Origin: Streptomyces sp. L-9-10 | GTDB lineage: Bacteria; Actinomycetota; Actinomycetes; Streptomycetales; Streptomycetaceae | Assembly (NCBI RefSeq): GCF_004151105.1 | Contig: NZ_PHRF01000008.1 | Span: 1-64,000, forward strand | DNA: 64,000 nucleotides | Reading direction: 5' to 3' | Shown here: positions 1-9,355 of the stretch, one piece after another | Numbering within the stretch: the stretch's first letter is position 1 | Layout of the letters: each line of letters begins with the position of its first letter | Program-made: the position numbers and the translations under genes | Notes under the pieces: generated by a model | The model's input: only the letters and a program-made list of their open reading frames with translations | Told to the model about the DNA's origin: nothing | Database searches by the model: none

Positions 1-126
1 GACGGGCAGGCGCCGGGTGACCCCGCCGTAACTCCCCCGCCCCCACCCGCTCCCCCGCTGCCCCCCGCTCCCTCACCACGGCCGAACGGCCCCACTTTCC
101 CCTCTCTCCCCTGTAGAAGGCCACGC

Positions 127-1698
127 ATGCCGAACTACCGCGAGTGCCGCGACGACCTGGACAACTACCTCACCGCACGCGTGCCGGTCATCGGCCTGCG
201 CACCATCGAACAGCCGCGCGCGCTGCGCCTCGTGAAGGAGATCGCCGCCCAGCCGCGCCGCTCGGGCCTGCCGTTCTGGATCTATACGCGCGCCACGGGG
301 CTGCGGGATCTGCGGTCCAACGCGACGGTGCAGGACGACCGTTCGCTGACGGGCGCGATGGAGTTCGCGGCGGCCCAGTTCAGCAGCCGGCCGAACGCGA
401 CCCTGGTGCTGGTGGACCCGGACGACCTGGACACCGACTCCCCCTTCACCCGGCATGTCGCCGAACTCGCCAGGCTCGCCGACGCCAACGCGGGCAGCCT
501 GGTCCTGATCACCGACAAGCCGATCTGGAGCGGTCTCCAGCGTCTCGGGATGAGCCTTCAGCTCGAACTCCCCGACCCCGAGGAGATGTACACGACGATC
601 CACGGCTTCCTCGCCGACCACCACGGGGTCGTACCGATCGCCTGGACCGAGGAGGACGCGCGCCGGGCCGCGGAGTTCCTCCAGGGCGTCACCGAGGGCG
701 AAGCCGTCAACCTGATGGCCACGCTGGTCGCCAAGGGTTCCGTCGAGAAGGACGACGTCCTCGCCCTCGCCCGCTCCAAGGACCGGATCTTCAGCGATCT
801 GGCCGGGCTCGAACGTATCCACCTCAAGAGCGAGGAGGACTACGGGATCGGCGGACTGACCAATCTCCGTGACTGGCTGCGGCGCAAGCACCAGCTGATG
901 CACTCCGACCTCCGCGGCACCGGTCTCCGGCCGCCCCGCGGCGCCCTCCTGGTCGGCGTGCCCGGCTGCGGGAAGTCGCTGTCCGCCAAGGCCATCGCAT
1001 CCCAGTGGCGGCTGCCCCTCTACCGGCTGGACATGGCCAGCATCCACGGCAAGTACCTCGGCGAGTCCGAAAGCCGGATGCGCGAGGCGCTGGAGACGGC
1101 CGATCGCGTGGCGCCGTGCATCCTGTGGATCGACGAGATCGAGAAGGGCCTCGCCGGCAGCCATGACATGTCGGGCGTGCCGCAGCGGATCATCGGTCAG
1201 TTCCTCTTCTGGCTCCAGGAGTCCGACTCGCGCGCCTTCGTCGTCGCCACCGCCAACGACGTCCGCAGCCTGCCGCCCGAGCTGCTGCGCAAGGGCCGCT
1301 TCGACGAACTCTTCTTCGTTGACCTGCCGGACGCGCAGGACCGCAGGGAGATCATCCAGCTCTACTACCGCCGTTACGTCAAGGCCGAGCCCGCCCCGGA
1401 CCGGCTGGACCTGCTGGTCGACCTCTCCGACGGCTTCGCCGGTTCCGACATCGAAGCCGCCCTCCACGATGTGGGCGCCGAACTCCACCTCCAGGGCGAC
1501 GACCCGCAGGGGCTCGACCCCTCCTTCGTCGAGGACACGTTCGCCAACGCCTCCCCCATGAGCCGCACCAACCCCGAACAGATCGAGGAGATCCGCTCCT
1601 GGGGCCGCGACCGCGCCGTCCCGGCGGGCCGCTCGCTCACCACCGCGTCACCGGGCACGGCGGGCCCCTCGCGCCGGGTCGTCTTCATGGGCGACTGA
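127..1698 (+). CDS. Ycf46-like AAA+ ATPase
   Basis: A 523-residue cytoplasmic AAA+ ATPase. The N-terminal ~220 residues are a non-ATPase domain. The AAA module follows, with Walker A GVPGCGKS at about 277-284, Walker [12 protein letters not shown] at about 331-341, a sensor-like 'VVATAND' and a conserved 'RKGRFDE' before the C-terminal lid. This layout and length fit the Ycf46/uncharacterised AAA family known from cyanobacteria and actinomycetes, whose substrate is not established. The ATG is preceded by AGAAGG six bases upstream. The tail after residue ~490 is Ser/Thr/Pro-rich and looks disordered. No partner gene is adjacent: the next gene is on the opposite strand. The AAA assignment is sure; the cellular role is not. 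Confidence 0.9.
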   Translation: MPNYRECRDDLDNYLTARVPVIGLRTIEQPRALRLVKEIAAQPRRSGLPFWIYTRATGLRDLRSNATVQDDRSLTGAMEFAAAQFSSRPNATLVLVDPDDLDTDSPFTRHVAELARLADANAGSLVLITDKPIWSGLQRLGMSLQLELPDPEEMYTTIHGFLADHHGVVPIAWTEEDARRAAEFLQGVTEGEAVNLMATLVAKGSVEKDDVLALARSKDRIFSDLAGLERIHLKSEEDYGIGGLTNLRDWLRRKHQLMHSDLRGTGLRPPRGALLVGVPGCGKSLSAKAIASQWRLPLYRLDMASIHGKYLGESESRMREALETADRVAPCILWIDEIEKGLAGSHDMSGVPQRIIGQFLFWLQESDSRAFVVATANDVRSLPPELLRKGRFDELFFVDLPDAQDRREIIQLYYRRYVKAEPAPDRLDLLVDLSDGFAGSDIEAALHDVGAELHLQGDDPQGLDPSFVEDTFANASPMSRTNPEQIEEIRSWGRDRAVPAGRSLTTASPGTAGPSRRVVFMGD

Positions 1699-1742
1699 CG
1701 GATGGGCGAGTGACACACAGCCGGCCGGCGGCGCCGCCCTGA

Positions 1743-1784
1743 CGGAGTCGCTCAGGCGGAGTCGCTCAGGCGGAGTCGCTCAGG
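1743..1784. repeat. three tandem copies of a 14-bp unit
   Basis: The unit CGGAGTCGCTCAGG is repeated three times without gaps just beyond the stop codon of the SDR gene, in the convergent space with the AAA ATPase. No function is evident. It may be slippage in non-coding DNA. Confidence 0.85.
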
Positions 1785-1787
1785 CGG

Positions 1788-2666
1788 TTACCAGGTGGGG
1801 GCGAGGACGTCCGCGAGCAGCGTCGCGGTCCTCTCCCACAGCTCCCGCTGGATCACCTCGCCGCGTCCCGGCTCCGGGCAGAGCAGCGGCTCGGCGTCCT
1901 TGACGGAGTAGTAGCCGCCGGTGGTCCCGGCGAGGGCCGGATCGGTGGCGAGCCGCACGATGATGCCGGCGCCGCGCCGGGGATCGCCCACGCCCAGCCG
2001 GGTCAGGGCCTTTTCGAGTACGCCGGCGAGGGGCAGCTCGCGGCCCAGGCCGCTGGTGTTGAAGCCCGGGTCGCAGCAGTTCGCCGTCACGCCCGTGCCC
2101 GCGAGCCGCCGGCCGAGTTCCTGGCTGAACATGATGTCCATCAGTTTCGTCCGGCCGTACAGCCGCGACGACTCCCGCCGGCCGTAGTCGTCGGTGAGGA
2201 CGAGATCACGGGCCGGGACGATGCCGCCGGAGCGCCGCGACGCCTCGGAGGCGACGGTGACGATCCGCGCGGGGGCGGAGGCCACGAGCCTGTCTCGCAG
2301 GGTGGCGGTGAGGACCCAGGGGGCGAGGTAGTTCACGGCGGTCATCTCACTGAACCCTTCCGGCGTGATCCGCTGCGAGAAGGCGTGCAGGCCCGCGTTG
2401 TTGATCAGGACGTCGATCCGCGGATAGCGGGCGCTGATCTCCTTCCCGACGCGTCGCACCTCGCGCAGCAGCGACAGATCGGCCACGAACACCTCGACGG
2501 GGGTGCCGGGAGCCGCCGCCCCGATCTCCTCGCGCAGTGCGCCGGCCTTCTCCGCGCTGCGGGCGACGACGCCCAGGGCCGCGCCCCCACGGGCCAGGTC
2601 CAGGGCCGCCAGCCGGCCCAGGCCGTGCGTGGCGCCGGTGATGACCATGACGGGTCGCCTGTCCAT
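1788..2666 (-). CDS. short-chain dehydrogenase/reductase (SDR)
   Basis: A 292-residue NAD(P)-dependent oxidoreductase of the SDR superfamily. The Rossmann motif TGATHGLG lies at residues 10-17, the structural 'NNAG' follows, and the catalytic Tyr and Lys are in 'YGRTK'. The sequence resembles the retinol-dehydrogenase-like SDRs common in Streptomyces; the substrate cannot be inferred. I chose the ATG at 2666 because AGGAGA lies seven bases upstream. A longer in-frame reading to 2717 exists but runs into the operator palindromes. The gene is divergent from a MarR regulator, and the two palindromes between them make it the probable regulated target. Confidence 0.9.
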   Translation of the reverse strand: MDRRPVMVITGATHGLGRLAALDLARGGAALGVVARSAEKAGALREEIGAAAPGTPVEVFVADLSLLREVRRVGKEISARYPRIDVLINNAGLHAFSQRITPEGFSEMTAVNYLAPWVLTATLRDRLVASAPARIVTVASEASRRSGGIVPARDLVLTDDYGRRESSRLYGRTKLMDIMFSQELGRRLAGTGVTANCCDPGFNTSGLGRELPLAGVLEKALTRLGVGDPRRGAGIIVRLATDPALAGTTGGYYSVKDAEPLLCPEPGRGEVIQRELWERTATLLADVLAPTW

Positions 2667-2697
2667 GGGCCCTTCTCCTATGCTCGTCCAGTGGTTA

Positions 2698-2748
2698 TCG
2701 CTGAGGTACCTCGGCAATGTAGCACCGATTACTGAGGTACCTCAGCAA
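2698..2748. promoter_or_regulatory. paired MarR-type operators between SDR and marR
   Basis: The palindrome CTGAGGTACCTC occurs twice, at 2701-2714 (right arm one mismatch, CTCGG) and 2732-2745 (perfect, CTCAG), with centres 31 bp apart. Flanking bases extend the second copy to TTACTGAGGTACCTCAGCAA, nearly symmetric over 20 bp. One copy lies 35-48 bp upstream of the SDR start and the other about 54-67 bp upstream of the MarR start. This is where a MarR dimer controlling both genes would bind. Binding itself is inference. Confidence 0.8.
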
Positions 2749-2798
2749 TCTCGGTTCGGGCCGGCGGGCGACCGGGCGAGTGACAAGAGAGGAACGGC

Positions 2799-3254
2799 AT
2801 GGGCGGAGCGGGCGACACACCGGCGGCCGAGCGCGTAGGGCTGGAGTTCCTGTTCCTGGCCCACCGGGTGCGGCGGGTGGTCGACGACCGGATGGCCGCC
2901 GGGGGGCTCTCCCTGGCGCGTACGAAACTGCTGCGGCTGCTCGACGAGCAGGGCCCCACCCGGCTGTCCTCCCTGGCCGAACAACTCGGCTTCGCCGCGC
3001 GGTCGGTCACCGAGACGGTCGACGGACTCGCCCGCGACGGTCTGGTCGAGCGCGGCCCCGACCCCACCGACCGCCGGGCGAAGCTCGTCGTCATCACACG
3101 CGAGGGAAACGCGGTGCTGGCGACGGCGAGTACCGCGGGAGAGCGCGTACTCCAGGACATCTTCGGCGCCCTCGACGACGACCAGAGGACCGCTCTGGGC
3201 GGACTGCTCGGCGCGATCGACACCGCGGCACGAGCTGCGGCCGACGGCCCCTGA
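2799..3254 (+). CDS. MarR-family transcriptional regulator
   Basis: A 151-residue winged-helix regulator. The recognition region 'RLSSLAEQLGFAARSVTE' is followed by the wing 'DPTDRRAKLVVIT' typical of MarR proteins, with dimerisation helices at both ends. An RBS-like GAGAGGA lies before the ATG. It is divergent from the SDR gene and probably represses it and itself through the two palindromes in between. MarR proteins usually release DNA on binding small phenolic or lipophilic ligands; the ligand here is unknown. Confidence 0.92.
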   Translation: MGGAGDTPAAERVGLEFLFLAHRVRRVVDDRMAAGGLSLARTKLLRLLDEQGPTRLSSLAEQLGFAARSVTETVDGLARDGLVERGPDPTDRRAKLVVITREGNAVLATASTAGERVLQDIFGALDDDQRTALGGLLGAIDTAARAAADGP

Positions 3255-3332
3255 CGCCCCGCAGCACCCGCCCCGGTCCGGCCGGCCCGGGTCCGGCCGC
3301 AGTCGGTCCGGGTCCGGTCAGTCCAGGTCCGG

Positions 3333-3962
3333 TCAGTCCCGGGGCGTGCTCCCCGTCGGCTCGTCCACGGGCGGCGCCGGGACGGGAACCGCACCCGTGC
3401 GCAGCAGTTCGAGCCCCCGCTCGATGGCCCGGTCCATGGCGGTGTGCTCCTCGGCGCGCACCCACTCCTGGACCGAGATCTCAATGATGTTCAAGATGTT
3501 CGCGGCGGCGAGGGCGGCCACCAGCTCGGCGAAATCGCCGCTCGTACGGCGGAGGATCTCCTCGGCGAGATTCTGCCGCCAGTTCCAGGTCCCGGCGCTC
3601 AACTGCGCCTGGATGGACGGGGTCCGGTTCGCGATCCGGTAGACGGCGATCAGCCGTTCCGGGTCGTCCGCGACGGTGCGCCGTACGCTCTCGATGACCT
3701 GGTAGAGAGCCTGCGGCAGCGGTGCGTGCTCGGGCAGGCCGCGCAGGTCTTCGAGCGCGACATCGAGGGTGTCCTCGATGAAGCGCACGACCAGCGCCTC
3801 TTTGGTCGGGTAGTAGCGGTAGACCGTGCGGGCCCCGACCTCGGCGGCGGCGGCGATCTGCTCGATGGTCGTGGCGGCGAACCCGTGCTCCCTGAAGAGC
3901 GAGATGGCCGTGTCCGCGATCAGCTGCCGCGTCCGCTCCATCTTCATCTCACGAAGCCCCAC
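3333..3962 (-). CDS. TetR/AcrR-family transcriptional regulator
   Basis: A TetR repressor of about 209 residues. The N-terminal HTH reads 'TTIEQIAAAAEVGARTVYRY' followed by 'YPTKEALV', the classic TetR DNA-binding helix pair; the C-terminal part is a variable all-helical ligand domain. I prefer the GTG at 3962, with GGAGG seven bases upstream, over the ATG at 4016, which would add 18 low-complexity residues. It is divergent from a cytochrome P450 gene. A perfect 9-bp-arm inverted repeat in the shared intergenic region is the likely operator. Confidence 0.9.
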   Translation of the reverse strand: MGLREMKMERTRQLIADTAISLFREHGFAATTIEQIAAAAEVGARTVYRYYPTKEALVVRFIEDTLDVALEDLRGLPEHAPLPQALYQVIESVRRTVADDPERLIAVYRIANRTPSIQAQLSAGTWNWRQNLAEEILRRTSGDFAELVAALAAANILNIIEISVQEWVRAEEHTAMDRAIERGLELLRTGAVPVPAPPVDEPTGSTPRD

Positions 3963-4123
3963 CCCGTACCTCCACCCCTCCGCGGCACCGGAACCTCCGG
4001 TCGCGTCGGCGCCCATCGTGCCACGCGGCGGCCACCGCCACGTGGCGCGATGCGGGGACGCGGCTCGGGCCGGAAATGATCGCAGCGACTATCGGCATCA
4101 GCTGCCGACTGGCATCGTTGGCC

Positions 4124-4144
4124 TTGTGGCAGCAACTGCCACAA
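4124..4144. promoter_or_regulatory. probable TetR operator upstream of the P450 gene
   Basis: Perfect inverted repeat: arm TTGTGGCAG, 3-nt centre CAA, arm CTGCCACAA. It lies about 75 bp upstream of the P450 start and about 160 bp upstream of the TetR start. Size and symmetry fit a TetR-family operator; occupancy is inferred. Confidence 0.7.
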
Positions 4145-4218
4145 AGGAGTGGGTGCCCGTCCGGCGCTCGTCCGGTGCGTGCTCGCGCTCGATACACGAC
4201 GAGAGAGGAGAACACGCC

Positions 4219-5487
4219 ATGACCGACGTGACCGATGCGACCGATGCGACCGATGCGGCCGATGCGGCCGAGAAGGCGAACGTTCCGACCGCGAAGCCCT
4301 TTGCCGCCACCCGCACCCCCGGCTGCCCGTTCGACCCGCCGCCGGAATACGGGGCGCTGCGCGCCGAGGAGCCGGTCTCCCGCGCGTCCTGCCCGGTCGG
4401 CACCGACGCCTGGGTCGTATCGCGGTACGAGGACGTACGGGCGGCGCTGTCCGACCCGCGGCTCAGTTCCCGCGCCGCCCCGTCCACGCACATCGTCCCG
4501 AACGCCGATCTGAACCGGCCGATCGCACCGGGCTCGCTGCTGCACATGGACGGCCCCGACCACGCCCGGCTCCGCCGCATGCTGACCTCCGAGTTCACGG
4601 TCAAGAAGATGCGGGCCCTGCGTCCCTTCATCCAGCGCCTGGTGGACGAGCACATCGACGCCATACTGGCCGGACCCCGGCCCGCCGACCTCTACCGGGA
4701 CTTCGCCCTGCCCATCCCGTCTCTGGTCATCTGCGAACTCCTCGGCGTACCCACCGAGGACCGCGACCGCTTCCAGGAGCAGACCACCGTCCTCATCAGG
4801 GTGGGCAGCACCCCCGAGGAGGTGGAGAAGGCGGCGGCCGAGATCGAGGAGTTCATCGGCCGGCTGATCACCGCCAAGCAAGCCGCACCGCGGGACGACC
4901 TGCTGAGCCGGCTCATCCAGCGGGGACGGGACTCCGGCAGGCCGTTCAGCCAGGAGGAACTCGTCACCCTCGGGGTCACCCTCCTGATCGCCGGTCACGA
5001 GACCACCGCCAACATGATCGCCCTCAGCGCCCTCGCCCTGTTCCGGCACCCCGGGCAACTCGCCGCCCTGCGCGCCGACCCGGCCCTCGCCACCCCCGCC
5101 ATCGAGGAACTGCTCCGCTACCTGACGATTCTCCAGTTCGGGCTGCTCCGCTACGCCACCGAGGACATCCGGATCGCGGACGCGACCGTACGCGCCGGGG
5201 ACTGGCTGGTCGCCGCGCTGTCCTCGGGCAACCGCGACGACCGGGCCTTCCCCGGCGCCGACCGGCTCGACCTGACCAGGGAGGCGGGCGGGCATCTGGC
5301 GTTCGGCTACGGCGCGCACCAGTGCCTGGGCCAGCAACTCGCCCGCGTGGAACTGGAGGTGGTCTTCACCACGCTCTTCCAGCGCGTCCCCACGCTGCGG
5401 CCGGCCGTCCCGCTGGAGGAGATCCGCTTCAAGGACGACGCTCTCGTCTACGGAGTACGGGCCCTGCCGGTCACCTGGGAGCCGTGA
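4219..5487 (+). CDS. cytochrome P450 (CYP105-like)
   Basis: A 422-residue soluble bacterial class-I P450 monooxygenase. The I-helix oxygen-activation motif AGHETT is at about residues 258-263, the K-helix ExxR is in 'EELLRY', and the haem-binding loop FGYGAHQC puts the axial Cys at about 369. The stretch 'HMDGPDHARLRRMLTSEFTV' is typical of CYP105-like actinomycete enzymes. The ATG at 4219 is preceded by GAGAGGAG. The first ~20 residues are a low-complexity Thr-Asp-Ala repeat (tandem gaccgatgc units). No ferredoxin gene is beside it, so electrons must come from elsewhere. It is probably controlled by the divergent TetR gene. The substrate is unknown. Confidence 0.95.
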   Translation: MTDVTDATDATDAADAAEKANVPTAKPFAATRTPGCPFDPPPEYGALRAEEPVSRASCPVGTDAWVVSRYEDVRAALSDPRLSSRAAPSTHIVPNADLNRPIAPGSLLHMDGPDHARLRRMLTSEFTVKKMRALRPFIQRLVDEHIDAILAGPRPADLYRDFALPIPSLVICELLGVPTEDRDRFQEQTTVLIRVGSTPEEVEKAAAEIEEFIGRLITAKQAAPRDDLLSRLIQRGRDSGRPFSQEELVTLGVTLLIAGHETTANMIALSALALFRHPGQLAALRADPALATPAIEELLRYLTILQFGLLRYATEDIRIADATVRAGDWLVAALSSGNRDDRAFPGADRLDLTREAGGHLAFGYGAHQCLGQQLARVELEVVFTTLFQRVPTLRPAVPLEEIRFKDDALVYGVRALPVTWEP

Positions 5488-5533
5488 TGACCCACTCCGG
5501 ACCGGACCGGCCCCCGAGGGGCTGAGCCCGTCA

Positions 5534-5580
5534 GATGACGAGGGCGCGGCGGGCATACCCCCGCCGCGCCCTTCGTCGTC
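5534..5580 (+). terminator. hairpin terminator after the P450 gene
   Basis: A long GC-rich stem (GACGAGGGCGCGGCGG pairing with CCGCCGCGCCCTTCGTC, one bulged base) starts about 50 bp after the P450 stop. The loop is short and there is no strong U-tract, as is common in Streptomyces. Confidence 0.7.
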
Positions 5581-5912
5581 AACTCGGCAGGCGTGCGAGA
5601 ACCGTTGACAAACCGATGACATGATTGCACCCTGTGACTCGCAAAAACATAGATAACTAGCTCAATTTTTTTGCGCTCCTCGTGCAACTTCGCAGCAGGG
5701 ACCCGCCCCCGTCTGCTGCGACCGCACCACTCTGTTTCAGGACGACAGCTGTTCCGAAACCCCGGCCCGGCGCACCGGCACCCGCGCCTCGCCTCCACGC
5801 ACCCGCGCGACGCGTGACGCGGGTCCCGCGCGTCGTACGGCCGGCCCGGAACCGCGGGCTGTCCGGTACTCGTTCCGACAGGCTCTCTCGTTCCGACAGA
5901 ACAGAGGACACC
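5581..5912 (+). promoter_or_regulatory. upstream region of the glucanase gene
   Basis: A 330-bp stretch without a gene that is unusually AT-rich in its middle. It holds a TTGACA hexamer at 5605-5610 (a possible -35; no good -10 partner seen), an AT-rich inverted repeat with arms CGCAAAAA (5640-5647) and TTTTTGCG (5668-5675), and a 13-bp direct repeat CTCGTTCCGACAG at 5869-5881 and 5887-5899 just before the start codon. These are plausible control elements for the secreted enzyme; none is assigned. Confidence 0.45.
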
Positions 5913-8900
5913 ATGAAACGGAAACAGCCCCGCCGGCGGCTGATCATCGGCGCGATCATCGCCGCCCTGATCACCGTCGGACTCCTGCCCGTCTCCGCCT
6001 CCGGCTCAGGCACCGCCTACGCGGCGGAACGACCCAACCTGGCCCAGGGCAGAGCGGCCTCGGCCGGCGGTTCCGAGGGGAACCATCCCGCCGCCAACGC
6101 CACCGACGGCAACCAGCAGACGTACTGGGAAGGGCCGTCCAACGCGTTCCCGCAGTGGATCCGGGTCGACCTGGGCAGCGAGGTCAGGACAGACCGCGTG
6201 GTGGTCAAGCTGCCGACCTCGTGGGAAGCCCGTACGCAGGCTCTCGCCGTGCAGGGCAGCACCGACGGGTCCACCTTCAGCACTCTCTCCGCCGCGCAGG
6301 GGCAGGCGTTCGCCCCGGGTTCCGGCAACACCGTCACCATCGACTTCACCGTCGCGACCGTCCGGTACGTACGGCTGAACATCACCGGCAACACGGGCTG
6401 GCCCGCCGCGCAGGTCTCCGAGTTCGAGGTCTACGGCCCGGCGAACGACGGCGAAGGAGGTGACGGCGGTGACGGTGACGGAGGTGACGGCGGCGGCGCC
6501 GACGACACCGATCTGGCCCGCGGCAAGCCGATCGAGGCGTCGTCGACGGTCTTCACGTACGTCGCGCGCAACGCCACCGACGGCAACATCGGCACCTACT
6601 GGGAGTCGGCGGGCCACCCGTCGACGCTGACGGTGAAGCTCGGCGCCAACGCCGACATCTCCTCTGTCGTGATCAAGCTCAACCCCGACGCGGCGTGGGC
6701 GACCCGTACCCAGAGCATCCAGATACTCGGCCGCGACCAGGCCGGGACCTCCTTCACCTCACTCGTGGCCCGCGCGAACCACACCTTCAACCCGGCGTCG
6801 AACCAGAACACGGTCACGATCCCGGTCAACGGACGCGCCGCCGACCTCCAGCTCCAGATCTTCAGCAACACCGGCGCGACCGGCGGGCAGGTCGCCGAGC
6901 TCCAGGTCATCGGAACACCGGCGCCCAATCCGGACCTGACCGTCAGCGCGCTGTCGTGGACCCCCGCCTCTCCCGTGGAGAGCGACACGACGAGGGTGAA
7001 CGCGACGGTACGGAACGTCGGACCGGCCGCCGCCGCCGCGACCACGGTGAACGTCAGCCTGGGCGGCGTGGTCGCGGGCAGCGCGCCGGTGTCCGCGCTC
7101 GCCGCGGGGGCCTCCGCCACCGTCCCGGTCGACATCGGGAAGCGCGCGGCGGGCAGTTACCGTGTCACGGCGTTGGTGGACCCGACGGACACGATCGTCG
7201 AGCAGGACAACGCCAACAACAGCTTCACCGCGGCCACGGACCTGGTCGTCGGGCAGAGCCCCGGCCCCGACCTCCAGGTGCTCGGCATCGAATCCAGCCC
7301 CGCGAACCCGGCCGTCGGAGCGCCGGTCAGCTTCACCGTGGCGGTGAAGAACCGCGGGACGACCGCATCCGGCGCCACCACGGTCACCCGTGTCGCGGTG
7401 GGGGGCACCACGCTCAACACCAACACCCCGTCGATCGCCGCGGGCGCGACGGCCAACGTGAGCGTCAACGGCACCTGGACCGCCACCAACGGCGGAGCCA
7501 CCATCGTCGCCACCGCCGACGCCACGAACGTCGTCACGGAGACCAACGAGACCAACAACGCGTTCTCGCGCTCGATCGTCGTCGGACGCGGGGCCGCCGT
7601 CCCGTACGTCGAGTACGAGGCCGAAGCCGCCCGCTACCAGGGCACCCTGCTGGAGGCCGACCCGCTGCGCACCTTCGGGCACACCAACTTCGCCTCCGAG
7701 TCCTCGGGCCGCAAGTCGGTACGGCTCAACTCCACGGGTCAGTTCGTCGAGTTCACCTCGACCAACCCCTCGAACTCGATCGTCGTACGCAACTCGATCC
7801 CCGACGCCCCGAACGGCGGCGGCGCCGAGGCCACCATCAGCCTCTACGCCAACGACACCTTCGTCCGGAAGCTGACCCTCTCGTCGAAGCACAGCTGGCT
7901 GTACGGCAACACCGACGGCCCCGAGGCACTGACCAACACGCCCCAGGCCGACGCCCGCCGGCTCTTCGACGAGTCCCACGCCCTGCTGCCGACGACCTAC
8001 CCGGTCGGCACCAAGTTCCGGCTACAGCGGGACGCCGCCGACTCGGCCTCCTTCTACATCATCGACCTGATCGACCTGGAGCAGGTGGCGCCCCCGGCGA
8101 GCAAGCCGGCCGAGTGCACCTCGATCACGGAGTACGGCGCGGTGCCCGACGACGGCATCGACGACACGGACGCCATCCAGCGGGCGGTGACCGCCGACCA
8201 GGAGGGGGACATCGCGTGCGTATGGATCCCGGCGGGGCAGTGGCGCCAGGAGAAGAAGATCCTCACCGATGACCCGCTGGACCGCGGACAGTACAACCAG
8301 GTGGGCATCAGCGATGTCACGATCCGCGGCGCGGGGATGTGGCACTCCCAGCTCTACACGCTGACCGAGCCGCACCAGGCGGTCGGCAGCATCAACCATC
8401 CGCACGAGGGCAACTTCGGCTTCGACATCGACGACAACACCCAGATCTCCGACATCGCCATCTTCGGCTCCGGCACCATCCGCGGCGGACCGGGCGGCGC
8501 CGAGGGCGGGGTGGGCCTCAACGGCCGCTTCGGCAAGGACACCAAGATCTCCAACGTCTGGATCGAGCACGCCAACGTGGGTGTCTGGGTCGGCCGTGAC
8601 TACGACAACATCCCGGACCTCTGGGGCCCGGCCGACGGCCTCCAGTTCAGCGGTATGCGGATCCGCAACACGTACGCCGACGGCATCAACTTCACCAACG
8701 GCACCAGCAATTCGCGGGTGTACAACTCGTCGTTCCGCACCACGGGCGACGACTCCCTGGCCGTCTGGGCCAACCGCTACGTGAAGAACCCGTCGACGGA
8801 CATCGCGCACGACAACCAGTTCCTCAACAACACGATCCAACTGCCCTGGCGCGCGACCGGCATCGCGGTCTACGGCGGCTACGGCAACAAGATCGAGAAC

Positions 8901-9335
8901 AACCTGGTCTCGGACACCGCCAACTACCCGGGCATCATGCTGGCCACGGACCATGACCCGCTGCCCTTCTCCGGGCAGACCCTGATCGCCAACAACGCCC
9001 TCCACCGCACCGGCGGCGCCTTCTGGAACGAGGACCAGGAGTTCGGCGCCATCACGCTCTTCGCCCAGAGCAGAGACATCCCCGGGGTCACCATCCGTGA
9101 CACCGACATATACGACTCCACCTACGACGGCATCCAGTTCAAAACGGGCGGCGGCAACGTCCCGGACGTCGCCATCACCAACGTCAAGATCGACAAATCC
9201 AACAACGGCGCCGGCGTCCTCGCCATGAGCGGCGCCCGCGGCTCCGCCAAGCTGACCAACGTGACCATCACGAACTCGGCCGACGGCAACATCGTCACCC
9301 AGCCGGGCTCACAATTCGTGATCACGGGCGGCTGA
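5913..9335 (+). CDS. secreted multidomain GH87-like alpha-1,3-glucanase/mycodextranase
   Basis: A 1140-residue exported polysaccharide hydrolase. A signal peptide (KRK...RRR, hydrophobic core, cleavage near AYA-A37) is followed by two F5/8-type-C/discoidin-like carbohydrate-binding modules (~40-180 and ~199-335) joined by a Gly/Asp linker, two CARDB repeats (~338-445, ~450-560), a CBM6/35-like module starting 'VEYEAEAARYQG' (~565-730), and a right-handed beta-helix catalytic domain (~733-1140) with 'EYGAVPDDGIDDTDAIQRAV'. Asp923 (YADGINF) and Asp946-Asp947 (TTGDDS) fit the three-Asp active site reported for GH87 enzymes. The likely role is hydrolysis of fungal or bacterial alpha-1,3-glucan. 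ATG 5913 is preceded by AGAGGA. Exact specificity (alpha-1,3-glucanase or mycodextranase) is not resolvable by eye. Confidence 0.85.
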   Translation: MKRKQPRRRLIIGAIIAALITVGLLPVSASGSGTAYAAERPNLAQGRAASAGGSEGNHPAANATDGNQQTYWEGPSNAFPQWIRVDLGSEVRTDRVVVKLPTSWEARTQALAVQGSTDGSTFSTLSAAQGQAFAPGSGNTVTIDFTVATVRYVRLNITGNTGWPAAQVSEFEVYGPANDGEGGDGGDGDGGDGGGADDTDLARGKPIEASSTVFTYVARNATDGNIGTYWESAGHPSTLTVKLGANADISSVVIKLNPDAAWATRTQSIQILGRDQAGTSFTSLVARANHTFNPASNQNTVTIPVNGRAADLQLQIFSNTGATGGQVAELQVIGTPAPNPDLTVSALSWTPASPVESDTTRVNATVRNVGPAAAAATTVNVSLGGVVAGSAPVSALAAGASATVPVDIGKRAAGSYRVTALVDPTDTIVEQDNANNSFTAATDLVVGQSPGPDLQVLGIESSPANPAVGAPVSFTVAVKNRGTTASGATTVTRVAVGGTTLNTNTPSIAAGATANVSVNGTWTATNGGATIVATADATNVVTETNETNNAFSRSIVVGRGAAVPYVEYEAEAARYQGTLLEADPLRTFGHTNFASESSGRKSVRLNSTGQFVEFTSTNPSNSIVVRNSIPDAPNGGGAEATISLYANDTFVRKLTLSSKHSWLYGNTDGPEALTNTPQADARRLFDESHALLPTTYPVGTKFRLQRDAADSASFYIIDLIDLEQVAPPASKPAECTSITEYGAVPDDGIDDTDAIQRAVTADQEGDIACVWIPAGQWRQEKKILTDDPLDRGQYNQVGISDVTIRGAGMWHSQLYTLTEPHQAVGSINHPHEGNFGFDIDDNTQISDIAIFGSGTIRGGPGGAEGGVGLNGRFGKDTKISNVWIEHANVGVWVGRDYDNIPDLWGPADGLQFSGMRIRNTYADGINFTNGTSNSRVYNSSFRTTGDDSLAVWANRYVKNPSTDIAHDNQFLNNTIQLPWRATGIAVYGGYGNKIENNLVSDTANYPGIMLATDHDPLPFSGQTLIANNALHRTGGAFWNEDQEFGAITLFAQSRDIPGVTIRDTDIYDSTYDGIQFKTGGGNVPDVAITNVKIDKSNNGAGVLAMSGARGSAKLTNVTITNSADGNIVTQPGSQFVITGG

Positions 9336-9355
9336 GCACTCGTCATCCCCACACA

